Source of the DNA: Micromonospora parva
GTDB taxonomy: Bacteria > Actinomycetota > Actinomycetes > Mycobacteriales > Micromonosporaceae
NCBI RefSeq assembly: GCF_000718515.1
Contig: NZ_JNZS01000001.1
Coordinates: forward strand, 283,503 to 347,502
Reading direction: 5' to 3'
DNA length: 64,000 bases
Every line of letters begins with the position of its first letter. The first letter of the stretch is position 1. Made by a program: the position numbers and the translations under genes. The notes beneath the pieces are model-generated. The model did no database searches. It saw only the letters and a list, made by a program, of their open reading frames with translations, and was not told where the DNA came from. Positions 25,468 through 34,508 of the stretch are shown piece after piece.

Positions 25468-25973
25468 CCGCGCCGGCTGGGTGAGTCGAACCGCCCGGCG
25501 CGGATCTCGCGCAGCGCCCGGCGTCGGGTGTCGCCGCGCAGGGTGTCGACGTAGAGCCGCCCGCCCAGGTGGTCGGTTTCGTGTTGCAGGGCGCGGGCCA
25601 GGAACCCGCTGCCGGCGATGGTCAACGGCTCGCCGTGCTGGTCGACACCGTGGGCGGTGGCGTGCATGGCCCGCACGGTCGGGAAGTACAGGCCGGGGAT
25701 GGACAGGCAGCCCTCCTCGTCGTCCTGGAGCTCGTCGGACAGCTCCAGGGTCGGGTTGATGAGGTGGCCACGGTGCCCGTCGGCGTCGTAGACGAACACC
25801 TGGGCGCTGACGCCGATCTGTGGTGCCGCGACGCCGGCGCGGCCGGGGGCGCCGAGCAGGGTGTCCATCAGGTCGGTGACGAGGGCACGCAGCTCCGCGT
25901 CGAAGGTGGTGACCGGTTCACATCCGGTGCGCAGGACAGGGTCGCCGATGATCCGGATGGGCCGCATGGTCAT
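25464..25973 (-). CDS. def: Peptide deformylase
   Basis: The 169-residue metalloenzyme removes the N-formyl group from new proteins. The three diagnostic motifs are present: GVAAPQIG (motif I), EGCLSIPG with the metal-binding Cys (motif II), and QHETDHLGG with two metal-binding His and the catalytic Glu (motif III). Start ATG at 25973; the ATG two codons later is possible. It lies downstream of the pabB-like gene with a 32-base gap. Confidence 0.93.
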   Translation of the reverse strand: MTMRPIRIIGDPVLRTGCEPVTTFDAELRALVTDLMDTLLGAPGRAGVAAPQIGVSAQVFVYDADGHRGHLINPTLELSDELQDDEEGCLSIPGLYFPTVRAMHATAHGVDQHGEPLTIAGSGFLARALQHETDHLGGRLYVDTLRGDTRRRALREIRAGRFDSPSRRG

Positions 25974-26005
25974 GCGGGTCAGCGTATCGCCGTCCGGGCG
26001 CGCCG

Positions 26006-27226
26006 TCAGCGCCCGGCCAGGGTGGCGCGGATCGGGGTGGTCTTCGCGGCGGCCTCGGCGACCTCGGCGTACGGGTCGCTGTCCCAGGTGATGCCGCCGC
26101 CGGCCCAGGTGTGCAGCCGTTGGCCGTCGGCGGCGGCGGTGCGGATGGTCAGACCCAGGTCGACACGACCGGGCGCGACCCAGCCGAGCGCGCCCATGCT
26201 GGCGCCGCGGCCGACGGGTTCGAGGGCGCTGATCTGGGTCAGGGCGGCGAGTTTCGGCGCGCCGGTGACCGAGCCGCCGGGGCAGGTGGCGCGCAGCAGG
26301 TCGGCCAGGCCGAGGCCGTCGGCGACGGTGGCGCGGACGGTCGATTCGGCCTGCCACAGGTCGCACCAGCGGCGGACGGCGAACAGGTCGTCGACGGTGA
26401 CGCTGCCGGTACGGGCGATGCGCGCCAGGTCGTTGCGTTCCAGGTCGACGATCATGATGTGTTCGGCGCGTTCCTTGGCGCTGGCGAGCAGTTCGGCGCG
26501 CCCGGCGGCGGTGGCCGGGCGGGTGCCCTTGATCGGTCGGGTGATCACCTGCCCGTCGGTGACCTCGACGAGGGTTTCCGGGGAGGCGCAGCCGATGGCC
26601 CAGCCGCCGCCGGTGAGCACACCGCCGTAGCGGGCGCCGGGGAGCGCGCCGAGGCGGCGCAGGGCGGGCAGCGGGTCGCCGGTGTAGGGGGCGGCGGCGT
26701 GGCCGACGATGTTGCTCTGGTAGACGTCGCCACGGCCGATGGCGGCGCGGACCGCGTCGACGGCGGCGGCGTGCTCGCGGGGGGTCCAACTCTCGGTCCA
26801 CTCGCCGAGCCACCACCGCCTCGGCGGGCCGGGCGGCGTGATCCGGACGCGGCCGTGCTGGTAGACGACGACAACGAGGTCGGGCAGGGTCGGCGCGGGT
26901 TCGGGCGCCCCGGTGGGCGCACCGGTCAGCAGCGCCCCGGCGGCGGCGGACAGGTACAGCGCCGCGCCGCAGACCCCGTCGCCGTGGCGGCCGGTGACGG
27001 GTCGGGTCAGGTCGTGCAGGGGCAGGCCGTGCGCGGCGAGGAACTCCTCGGCCAGGGCCGCCGGGTCGCCGCCGTCGGCGCGGGACCAGTGCAGGCGGGC
27101 GCGTTCGGTGAGCGCGCCCCGGCATCCGGCCGGCGCGGCCGGCACATCGACGTACGTCGCCGGACCGAGGTCCGCGTCGCACACGTATGGGAGCGTTTCC
27201 ACGCCGTACGGTCCAACCTTCCTCAT
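26006..27226 (-). CDS. Chorismate-binding synthase, PabB-like (aminodeoxychorismate synthase component I)
   Basis: The 406-residue protein belongs to the anthranilate synthase I / PabB / isochorismate synthase family. The C-terminal catalytic domain has SPETLVEV, the diagnostic PIKGTRP (its Lys distinguishes PabB-type amination), DLERNDLARI and CPGGSVTGAPK. The N-terminal half is shorter than in TrpE. It likely makes 4-amino-4-deoxychorismate for folate with a glutaminase encoded elsewhere. A salvage-type or secondary-metabolic paralogue cannot be excluded. Confidence 0.88.
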   Translation of the reverse strand: MRKVGPYGVETLPYVCDADLGPATYVDVPAAPAGCRGALTERARLHWSRADGGDPAALAEEFLAAHGLPLHDLTRPVTGRHGDGVCGAALYLSAAAGALLTGAPTGAPEPAPTLPDLVVVVYQHGRVRITPPGPPRRWWLGEWTESWTPREHAAAVDAVRAAIGRGDVYQSNIVGHAAAPYTGDPLPALRRLGALPGARYGGVLTGGGWAIGCASPETLVEVTDGQVITRPIKGTRPATAAGRAELLASAKERAEHIMIVDLERNDLARIARTGSVTVDDLFAVRRWCDLWQAESTVRATVADGLGLADLLRATCPGGSVTGAPKLAALTQISALEPVGRGASMGALGWVAPGRVDLGLTIRTAAADGQRLHTWAGGGITWDSDPYAEVAEAAAKTTPIRATLAGR

Positions 27227-27299
27227 CCGTTCAGTGGATTTCCCGCGAACCAGGCGGACACCTGGTCGATGCTGGACACTTTCGCTTGGTACTGTGCGT

Positions 27300-27327
27300 C
27301 ACTGGTCATGTGAACCATGACACAGTG
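27300..27327. promoter_or_regulatory. Nested inverted repeat before the DUF5999-type gene
   Basis: CACTG (27300-27304), TCATG (27306-27310), 5 bases, CATGA (27316-27320) and CAGTG (27323-27327) form a nearly perfect dyad that ends 22 bases before the start codon. It could be an operator or a 5'-UTR hairpin. Confidence 0.45.
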
Positions 27328-27349
27328 CCCCCACAGTCCGGAGAACCCG

Positions 27350-27550
27350 ATGTGCCAGCACCAACCGACCTGCCCTTCCGCTGAAGCCACCGACCGGGAA
27401 GCCGCGCGGGTCCTCGCCTGCTTCCGTGAGCAGGGCTGGAGCCTGCTCTGCAACGGTGTCATCGTCTTCGACGACACCGGCGAGCTGCTCCCCGACGGCA
27501 GCAGCATCGCACCGCACCGCGGCCCCGCCCGCCACGCCCTCGTGGCCTGA
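27350..27550 (+). CDS. DUF5999-type small conserved actinobacterial protein
   Basis: The 66-residue protein begins MCQHQPTCP and has the highly conserved EQGWSLLCNGVIVFDDTGELLPDG core, which I recognise as the DUF5999 family of small actinobacterial proteins. The Cys and His residues at the N-terminus (C2, H4, C8) suggest metal or redox chemistry, but no function is established. GGAGAA lies before ATG 27350. A dyad operator candidate is just upstream. Confidence 0.8.
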   Translation: MCQHQPTCPSAEATDREAARVLACFREQGWSLLCNGVIVFDDTGELLPDGSSIAPHRGPARHALVA

Positions 27551-27712
27551 CCGACCACTCAGCGTCACCGAATAGCCGCCGTCGACCCAGGCTAGTCCCC
27601 CGGTAAGGGACGTCCCCGCCCAGGTCGCAGCGACTGCCGGGGCAGGCCGTACCCGCCCGCCCCGGCGCGCCGTCATCGGCCCTTCGACGCCCGGCGGCGC
27701 TGCCAAACCTTG

Positions 27713-27728
27713 AGCGCCCGCGGGCGCT
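27713..27728 (-). terminator. Palindrome after gcvP, weak terminator candidate
   Basis: A perfect 16-base palindrome (AGCGCCCG joined to its complement) lies directly after the gcvP stop on the minus strand. No loop or T-run is obvious. Confidence 0.4.
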
Positions 27729-27729
27729 G

Positions 27730-30552
27730 TCAGTCTTCGAACGCCTCCGGCGACGGGCACGAGCAGACCAGGTTCCGGTCGCCGTACGCGCCGTCGATGC
27801 GCCGCACCGGCGGCCAGTACTTCCCGGCCCGGTCCACCCCGGCCGGGTACGCGCCCACCGACCGCGGGTACGCGTGCGACCACTCGTCACCGCTGACCAT
27901 CGCCGCGGTGTGCGGCGCGTTCGCCAGGGGGTTGTCCCCCGCCGGCCACTGCCCCGACGCCACCTGCTCGATCTCCGCGCGGATCGCGATCATCGCGTCG
28001 CAGAACCGGTCCAGCTCGGCCAGGTCCTCGCTCTCGGTCGGCTCCACCATCAGCGTCCCCGCCACCGGGAACGACATCGTGGGCGCGTGGAAACCGTAGT
28101 CGATCAACCGCTTCGCCACGTCGTCGACGCTCACCCCGGTCGCCTTCGTCAACGGCCGCAGGTCGAGGATGCACTCGTGCGCCACCAGGCCCTTGTTGCC
28201 GGCGTACAGCACCGGGAAGTGCCCACGCAGCCGCGCCGCCACGTAGTTCGCCGCGAGGACCGCCACACCGGTGGCCCGGGTCAGCCCCTCGGCGCCCATC
28301 ATCCGCAGGTACGCCCACGGGATCGGCAGGATGCCCGCCGACCCGTACTTCGCCGCCGAGATCGCCGGGGTGGCGTCGGCGTGCGCGCCGAGCGGGTCAC
28401 CGGGCAGGAACGGCGCCAGGTGCGCGCGGACCGCCACCGGGCCCACGCCGGGGCCACCGCCGCCGTGCGGGATGCAGAACGTCTTGTGCAGGTTCAGGTG
28501 CGACACGTCCGCCCCGAACGTGCCGGGCTTGGCGAAACCGACCAGGGCGTTGAGGTTCGCCCCGTCGACGTACACCTGCCCGCCGGCGTCGTGGACCTTC
28601 GCGCACAGCGACGCGATGCCGGTCTCGTACACGCCGTGCGTCGACGGGTACGTCACCATGATCGCGGCGAGCGCGTCGCGGTGCTTGTCGATCTTCGCGT
28701 CCAGGTCGACCAGGTCGACGTTGCCGTTGTCGTCGCAGGCCACCACGACGACCCGCATGCCGGCCATCACCGCCGACGCGGCGTTCGTGCCGTGCGCCGA
28801 CGAGGGGATCAGGCACACGTCGCGGTGGGTCTCCCCCCGCGACGCGTGGTACGAGCGGATCGCCAGCAACCCGGCCAGCTCACCCTGCGAACCGGCGTTG
28901 GGCTGCACACTGACCGCGTCGTAGCCGGTCACCTCGGCCAGCCACGACTCCAACTGACCGATCATCTCCCGGTACCCGGCGGTCTGCGCATCCGGCGCGA
29001 ACGGGTGGATGTGCGCGAACTCCGCCCAGCTGATCGGCTCCATCTCGGTGGTCGCGTTCAGCTTCATCGTGCACGAGCCGAGCGGGATCATGCCCCGGTC
29101 CAGGGCGTAGTCGAAGTCCGACAGCCGTCGCAGGTAGCGCAGCATCGCCGTCTCCGAGTGGTGGCTGCGGAACACCGGGTGGGTGAGGAAGTCGGTGGTG
29201 CGCGTCAGGTCGGCCGGGACTGCCGTGTCGACGGCCCCGTCGAACGCGGCCACCCCGAACGCCGCCCACACCGCCTGAAGGTGCGCGTCGGTGGTCGTCT
29301 CGTCGCAGGACATCCCCACCTGGTCGGCGTCGACCAGCCGCAGGTTCACCCCCCGCTCGGCGGCCGCCGCGACGACCTCGGCGGCCCGGCCCGGCACCCG
29401 GGCGGTGACGGTGTCGAAGAACGCGACGTCCGCGACCTCCACGCCGCCGGCGCGCAACCCGGCCGCGAGCCGCGCCGCCATCCGATGGGTACGCGTCGCG
29501 ATGTCCCGCAGCCCGTCCGGGCCGTGGTAGACGGCGTACATGCCGGCCATCACCGCGAGCAGCACCTGCGCGGTGCAGATGTTGCTGGTCGCCTTCTCCC
29601 GCCGGATGTGCTGCTCACGGGTCTGCAACGCCAACCGGTACGCCGGGTTGCCGTCCGCGTCGCGCGACACCCCGACCAGACGTCCGGGCAGCATCCGCTC
29701 CAGGCCCGAGCGCACCGCCAGGTAACCGGCGTGCGGCCCACCGAAGCCCATGGGTACGCCGAAGCGCTGGGTGGTGCCGGCGGCGATGTCCGCGCCGATC
29801 TGCCCCGGCGCCCGCAGCAGCGTCAACGCCAGCAGGTCCGCCGCGACGGTGACCAGGGCGCCGACGGCGTGCGCCGCCTCGACCAGACCCTGGTGGTCGC
29901 GGACCGCACCGGACGCCCCCGGGTACTGCAGGTGCAGGCCGAAGAACTCCGCCGGCAACTCGTCGCGCTCGACGTCGAGGACCCGCACCTCGATGCCGAG
30001 CGGCTCGGCCCGACTGGTGATCACCGCGATGGTCTGCGGCAACGCGTCGGCGTCGACCACGTACACCGGGCTCTTGCTCTTGGACGCGCGGCGGGCGAGG
30101 GTCATCGCCTCCGCCGCCGCGGTGCCCTCGTCGAGCATGGAGGCGTTCGCGGTGGCCAGCCCGGTCAGGTCGGTGACCATGGTCTGGAAGTTCAGCAGCG
30201 CCTCCAGGCGGCCCTGACTGATCTCCGGCTGGTACGGGGTGTACGCCGTGTACCAGGCCGGGTCCTCGAGGACGTTGCGGCGGATCACCGCCGGGGTGTG
30301 CGTGCCGTGATACCCCAACCCGATCATGGAGACGGCGACGGTGTTGCGCGCCGCGAGGGCCCGCAACTCGGCGATCGTCTCGGCCTCGGTGGCCGGGTCG
30401 GGCAGGTCGAGGGTGCCGTGCCAGCGGATCACCTCGGGGATCGCGGCGTCCATCAGCTCGTCGATCGAGTCGTGCCCGACGACCTCCAACATCCGACGCT
30501 CGTCGTCGGGGCCGGGACCGATGTGACGGGTGGCGAACTGCTCTACGGTCAT
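27730..30552 (-). CDS. gcvP: Glycine dehydrogenase (decarboxylating), P-protein
   Basis: The 940-residue PLP enzyme decarboxylates glycine and passes the aminomethyl group to the lipoyl arm of GcvH, whose gene is 10 kb away. Both halves of the fused P-protein are present. The N-terminal half has [21 protein letters not shown], and the C-terminal half has the PLP-lysine motif [21 protein letters not shown] at 30552 ([12 protein letters not shown]) is the family start; the longer open frame reads through the riboswitch. Expression is probably controlled by the glycine riboswitch in its leader. Confidence 0.95.
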   Translation of the reverse strand: MTVEQFATRHIGPGPDDERRMLEVVGHDSIDELMDAAIPEVIRWHGTLDLPDPATEAETIAELRALAARNTVAVSMIGLGYHGTHTPAVIRRNVLEDPAWYTAYTPYQPEISQGRLEALLNFQTMVTDLTGLATANASMLDEGTAAAEAMTLARRASKSKSPVYVVDADALPQTIAVITSRAEPLGIEVRVLDVERDELPAEFFGLHLQYPGASGAVRDHQGLVEAAHAVGALVTVAADLLALTLLRAPGQIGADIAAGTTQRFGVPMGFGGPHAGYLAVRSGLERMLPGRLVGVSRDADGNPAYRLALQTREQHIRREKATSNICTAQVLLAVMAGMYAVYHGPDGLRDIATRTHRMAARLAAGLRAGGVEVADVAFFDTVTARVPGRAAEVVAAAAERGVNLRLVDADQVGMSCDETTTDAHLQAVWAAFGVAAFDGAVDTAVPADLTRTTDFLTHPVFRSHHSETAMLRYLRRLSDFDYALDRGMIPLGSCTMKLNATTEMEPISWAEFAHIHPFAPDAQTAGYREMIGQLESWLAEVTGYDAVSVQPNAGSQGELAGLLAIRSYHASRGETHRDVCLIPSSAHGTNAASAVMAGMRVVVVACDDNGNVDLVDLDAKIDKHRDALAAIMVTYPSTHGVYETGIASLCAKVHDAGGQVYVDGANLNALVGFAKPGTFGADVSHLNLHKTFCIPHGGGGPGVGPVAVRAHLAPFLPGDPLGAHADATPAISAAKYGSAGILPIPWAYLRMMGAEGLTRATGVAVLAANYVAARLRGHFPVLYAGNKGLVAHECILDLRPLTKATGVSVDDVAKRLIDYGFHAPTMSFPVAGTLMVEPTESEDLAELDRFCDAMIAIRAEIEQVASGQWPAGDNPLANAPHTAAMVSGDEWSHAYPRSVGAYPAGVDRAGKYWPPVRRIDGAYGDRNLVCSCPSPEAFED

Positions 30553-30608
30553 AGGGGCACTCCCGGGGCGAGGTCGACGTGTCGGCCTCCCCCTCTGTCG
30601 CACCCACA

Positions 30609-30712
30609 GGGGCACTCCACAGTGCCTGCCCACGAGGTCCTTTTGCCTGAGAGGTTCCGGGGAGGATTTGCCCCTTCGGCGCCGCCCTGCGTGCTGTCGG
30701 GCGGTCTCTCCC
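30609..30712 (-). promoter_or_regulatory. Glycine riboswitch in the gcvP leader
   Basis: Read on the minus strand, the leader contains the conserved pieces of the gcvT-type glycine aptamer in order: GGGAGAGACC at the 5' end, CGCCGAAGGGGCAA, CGGAACCTCTCAGGCAAAAG, GGACC and a closing TGTGGAGTGCCCC. It ends 56 bases before the gcvP start. In this family glycine binding turns the cleavage system on. Only one clear aptamer is visible, not a tandem. Confidence 0.9.
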
Positions 30713-30807
30713 ACGTGGGTGTTACCGGCGTGGTCAACGCTACCAGCGCCGGTGTTTCCCGCAGATGTCCTACCCCCGGGCCGGGCACCGCGCCCAGTGA
30801 CCCACGA

Positions 30808-31653
30808 TCACACCTTGAGCGGCACTCCAGCGGCGACCCGCGCGGCCAACTGCGGCAACACCACACCCAGCGGCGCGTCGACGCACACGGTGGCGTGGTC
30901 GTCACCTCGCGTGGGCCCCTGGTTGACGATCGCCACCGGGATGCCCCGTTTCGCCGCCCGAATCACGAAACGGCGCCCCGACATCACCGTCAACGACGAC
31001 CCGAGAACCAGCAACGAACGGGCCTGCTCCACGGCCGCGAAACACCGCGCCACCCGCTGCGGCGGCACCGTCTCACCGAAGAACACCACGTCCGGCTTCA
31101 CCATCCCGGTGCCGCAGATCCCGCAGTCCACCGGCCGGAACGCCGCCACCTGCTCATCGGGGAGATCAACATCACCGTCCGGGTTGACCCCGGCGACGCG
31201 GGCCACGAAATCCGGGTTGGCCTCCCGCAGCCGCCGGTCCAGCTCCTCCCGCGAGGTCAGGTTGCCGCAGTCCAGGCAGGTCACCTCGTCGAGCCGACCA
31301 TGCAACTCGATCACCGACGGGCTGCCGGCCGCACCGTGCAGACCGTCGACGTTCTGGGTGATCACGGTGTCGACCAGACCGGCGCGTTGCAGCTGCGCCA
31401 CCGCCCGATGCCCGGCGTTGGGCGCCGCGCCCGCGATCAACCGCCACCCCAGGTGGCTACGCGCCCAGTAGCGCCGCCGGGCGAGCGGATCCCCGGTGAA
31501 CGCCTGGAAGGTCATCGGGGTGTGCCGCCGCGCCACCCCGCTGGGCCCCCGGTAGTCCGGGATCCCCGACTCGGTGGACAGGCCGGCGCCGCTGAGGACC
31601 ACCACCCCACCGCCGGCCACCAGCGAGGTCAACACGTCGAGGCTCTCCGTCAC
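30808..31653 (-). CDS. Sir2-family NAD-dependent protein deacylase
   Basis: The 281-residue sirtuin has GAGLSTESGIPDYRGP (NAD-binding loop), TQNVDGLH, IELHGRLDE with the catalytic His, four zinc Cys (CLDCG and CGICG), and GSSLTVMSGRRF. It removes acyl groups from lysines while consuming NAD+. Probable GTG start at 31653, with GGAGAG close upstream; upstream frame sequence does not look coding. It is preceded by the MerR-PP2C gene and may be transcribed with it. Confidence 0.9.
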   Translation of the reverse strand: MTESLDVLTSLVAGGGVVVLSGAGLSTESGIPDYRGPSGVARRHTPMTFQAFTGDPLARRRYWARSHLGWRLIAGAAPNAGHRAVAQLQRAGLVDTVITQNVDGLHGAAGSPSVIELHGRLDEVTCLDCGNLTSREELDRRLREANPDFVARVAGVNPDGDVDLPDEQVAAFRPVDCGICGTGMVKPDVVFFGETVPPQRVARCFAAVEQARSLLVLGSSLTVMSGRRFVIRAAKRGIPVAIVNQGPTRGDDHATVCVDAPLGVVLPQLAARVAAGVPLKV

Positions 31654-31736
31654 CTCTCCATGCTGCCTCAACCCGTGCGCCACCGGCGAACCCAACGTCG
31701 GGTGGGCAACCCCACCCGACGCGGGCACCGGGACGT

Positions 31737-32804
31737 CTACACCGCCACGATGTCGGCCACCACGCAGGCGATGTTGTCCGGTGCCCCCTCGGCCCGCGCC
31801 AGCGCCGTCAGCGCACGCACCGTGGCATCCGGATCGCCGGCCCCGGTCAACGCCGAACGCAGCTCGGCCCGGTCGACGACCGCCGACAACCCGTCGGAGC
31901 ACAGCAGGTACCGGTCACCGGCCTGCACGGTGCGCACCGCGAGATCAGCCTCGACCTGCCGACCGCCACCGAGGGCGCGCACCAGCACCGCCCGCTGCGG
32001 ATGCGACGCGGCCTGCTCCCGGTCGAGCCGGCCCTGATCCACCTGGGCCTGCACCCAGGTGTGGTCCTGCGTGAGCAGCGACAGCTCACCGTCACGCAAC
32101 AGGTAGGCCCGGGTGTCACCGACGTGCACCAACGCCAGCCGGGAACCGCGCAGCAGCAGCCCGGTCAGCGTGGTGACCGGCTGACCGGCGTCGGACGCCA
32201 ACCCGCGCACAGCGCGGTCGGCGTCGGCGACCGCCCCGGCCAGCACCGTCAACACCTCGGCGGACGGCAGGTCGGCGAACTCCAACGGCTTCAGGGCGTC
32301 GACGGCGGCCGCGCTGGCAGCCGCACCGCCCGGCCCCCGCATACCGTCGGCCACGGCCAGCAACCGTCCGCCGGCGTACGCGACGTCCTCGTTGCTGTCG
32401 CGCACCAGGCCGGTGTCACAACCGGCCGCGCAGCGTACGGCAACCGTGCCATTCGGGTCGGACATCGTGGTACCCCCTTCAGAAAGGTGATCCACGAGGA
32501 GGGTGGCGAGCCGGGCGCGAGCCGCGGTGTCGGCGCTGACCCGCCGCCAGTACGCGCTGATCGCCTCAGCGGCCGCCGCGGGCTCCAGGGCACACACCAC
32601 CCGGATCGTCGCCAGCGGCATCCCGACCCGACGCAACTGGGCGACCAGCCGCGCCACCGGCAGCTGAGCCGGGTCGTAGAACCGGTAGCCGGACTCCGGA
32701 TCCACCGCCGCCGGAACCAGCAACCCCACCTGGTCGTACAGGCGCAACGCCTTCGGCGTCAGCCTCGCCGCCCGAGCGAACGCCCCGATGGTCATCAGCC
32801 CCAC
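31737..32804 (-). CDS. MerR-type DNA-binding domain fused to PP2C protein phosphatase
   Basis: The 355-residue protein joins a MerR HTH (TIGAFARAARLTPKALRLYDQVGLLVPAAVDPESGYRFYDP, 5-45) and its helical segment (to about 110) to a complete PP2C phosphatase (about 117-355). The phosphatase has metal-binding motifs DSNEDVAY, VADGMRG, SDGLSA and DNIACVV. It would dephosphorylate Ser/Thr proteins, perhaps controlled by DNA or ligand binding. An internal ATG at 32465 with GAAGGGGG ideally placed could also yield the phosphatase alone. Confidence 0.88.
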   Translation of the reverse strand: MGLMTIGAFARAARLTPKALRLYDQVGLLVPAAVDPESGYRFYDPAQLPVARLVAQLRRVGMPLATIRVVCALEPAAAAEAISAYWRRVSADTAARARLATLLVDHLSEGGTTMSDPNGTVAVRCAAGCDTGLVRDSNEDVAYAGGRLLAVADGMRGPGGAAASAAAVDALKPLEFADLPSAEVLTVLAGAVADADRAVRGLASDAGQPVTTLTGLLLRGSRLALVHVGDTRAYLLRDGELSLLTQDHTWVQAQVDQGRLDREQAASHPQRAVLVRALGGGRQVEADLAVRTVQAGDRYLLCSDGLSAVVDRAELRSALTGAGDPDATVRALTALARAEGAPDNIACVVADIVAV

Positions 32805-32903
32805 GTGAACATCCTCCTCGTGCCGGTCACGGCGACCGGCACGACCAGGCTCAGGGTTACCCGAAGGTCAAGGTCAAGCCGGTACGGCCGGTAGGTTGGG
32901 CGC

Positions 32904-33560
32904 ATGCGCGTCGTCATCGCCGGAGGCCACGGCAAGATCGCCCTGCTGCTGCAACGTCACCTCGTCGGGCGCGGCGACACCGCCGTCGGCCTCATCCGCA
33001 ACCCCGAGCAGGCCGCGACACTGCGCGCCGCCGGCGCCACCCCCGTGGTCAACGACCTGGAACACACCGACATCACGCAGCTCGCCGCGCACCTCGACGG
33101 CGCCGACGCGGTGATCTTCGCCGCCGGTGCCGGGCCCGGCAGCGGCGCCGCCCGTAAGGACACCGTCGACCGGGCCGCCGCCGCGCTGCTCGCCGACGCC
33201 GCCACCCGCGCCGGCGTCCACCGCTACCTGCTCGTCTCCTCCATGGGCGTGGACAAGCCACCCGCCCCCGGCACCGACGACGTGTGGGCGGCGTACCTGC
33301 GCGCCAAACGCGCCGCCGAGGACGACCTGCGCGGCCGCGACCTGGCCTGGACGGTGCTGCGACCCGGCCGGCTCACCGACGACCCACCCACCGGGCGGGT
33401 CACCCTCACCCCACACGCCGGGGGTGGCGCGATCAGCCGCACCGACGTCGCCCACGTCCTCGCCGCGCTGCTCGACGAACCACGCACCGCCGGCGCGACA
33501 CTGGAACTCGTCGACGGGCCCACCCCGATCGCCGACGCCGTCCGCGCCGCCGCCACCTGA
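32904..33560 (+). CDS. NAD(P)-binding atypical SDR protein
   Basis: The 218-residue protein has an N-terminal Rossmann motif (VVIAGGHGKIA), a conserved SSMGVDKPP segment where SDRs have the catalytic Ser, and YLRAKRAAE that holds Tyr and Lys. It resembles the YwnB/BlvrB-like NAD(P)H-binding proteins (PF13460). These act as flavin reductases, epimerase-like enzymes or redox sensors; the specific role is not evident. It is convergent with the mycothiol enzyme gene. Confidence 0.85.
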   Translation: MRVVIAGGHGKIALLLQRHLVGRGDTAVGLIRNPEQAATLRAAGATPVVNDLEHTDITQLAAHLDGADAVIFAAGAGPGSGAARKDTVDRAAAALLADAATRAGVHRYLLVSSMGVDKPPAPGTDDVWAAYLRAKRAAEDDLRGRDLAWTVLRPGRLTDDPPTGRVTLTPHAGGGAISRTDVAHVLAALLDEPRTAGATLELVDGPTPIADAVRAAAT

Positions 33561-33586
33561 CCGACTACGCCGGCCCGCGCCGCGTC

Positions 33587-34363
33587 CTACTCCTGCGGCT
33601 CCCAGGCGATCAGCTGGTCCAGGACGCGGCGGTCGCCCTCGAGCTGCAGCAGGTCCATCTGAATCCGGCCGTAGAAGAACATGACCAGCTCATTGGCCGT
33701 ACCCCGGGCGGAAACATACGCCACCCCCGGGTCCTCGGCGGCGAGCGGCGCCGAGAGCCGGGCGGTCCGTGCGCCGTCGGCGGAGAACCACAGCCGCCAG
33801 GAACGGCCCTCGGTGGCGTGGTAGTCGATGACAGCGGGCTCGTGCGGCCACGCGATCGTCGTCGCGACGCAGGTGGTCAGAAACTCGTCGACACCGTCGA
33901 GGGCCACCTCGTCCGGCAACGGCTCCGGCGCGCCCACAGCGACCTGGGCGTCATAGGTGTGCACGGCGACCTGCTGAAGCTGGTGGCGGGCAACAGCGCC
34001 CGCGGTCTGCGGCGACTGCGAATCACCCCACCACGTCCAGCAACCACGATCCGGGCCGGCCTCCCGCAACGCCGACAGCAACTGCGCCGTCGACGCGGCG
34101 AACCAGGCCAGCAGGGCCTCGCGCACGCGGGGCGGCGCCGGCGCGGCGATGTCCGGTGGGGCGTCGGCGGGCCCCGCGGCCACGATGGCGGCCCACCGGC
34201 GGCGTCCCTCGCCCAGGTGTCGCACCAGGTCGAACACCGTCCACTCAGGACACGTCGGCACCCGCACGTCGAGGCTGGGCGCCGCGGCGACCGCCGCCCG
34301 GAAAGCAGCCGACCGTTCGTCCATCAACCGCAACAGATCGGCGAACTTCAGAGTCTCTTCCAC
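33587..34363 (-). CDS. Mycothiol-dependent maleylpyruvate isomerase-family (DinB-like) enzyme
   Basis: The 258-residue protein has the DinB_2/MDMPI N-terminal four-helix bundle (VRVPTCPEWTVFDLVRHLGEGRRRWA). The metal-binding His of the family occur at RHLG and in VAVHTYDAQVAVG. A C-terminal domain is typical of the actinobacterial family. Members use mycothiol or another thiol to act on electrophiles. GTG at 34363 is used because the upstream frame reads as shadow, but no Shine-Dalgarno is clear. The actual substrate is unknown. Confidence 0.82.
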   Translation of the reverse strand: MEETLKFADLLRLMDERSAAFRAAVAAAPSLDVRVPTCPEWTVFDLVRHLGEGRRRWAAIVAAGPADAPPDIAAPAPPRVREALLAWFAASTAQLLSALREAGPDRGCWTWWGDSQSPQTAGAVARHQLQQVAVHTYDAQVAVGAPEPLPDEVALDGVDEFLTTCVATTIAWPHEPAVIDYHATEGRSWRLWFSADGARTARLSAPLAAEDPGVAYVSARGTANELVMFFYGRIQMDLLQLEGDRRVLDQLIAWEPQE

Positions 34364-34508
34364 CGCGGCTTTGTACCACCCCGCCCCGGCAACCGACAGC
34401 GGGTTTCGCCCTCGCGGCGGGGGCACGCGGAAGACCCGGTGCCCGGCGCGGCCGCCTCGCACCCCGAACAACCGCTCAGCTGACCGCCAGCCCCGCAGCC
34501 GGTCGGGG

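Noticed and set aside
30553..30714. 54-residue N-terminal extension of GcvP
   Set aside because: It translates the glycine riboswitch; the family begins at [12 protein letters not shown].
27874..32037. 1387-codon open frame opposite gcvP and sir2
   Set aside because: It is Arg/His/Val-rich low-complexity sequence running through the riboswitch and two real genes; an antisense shadow.
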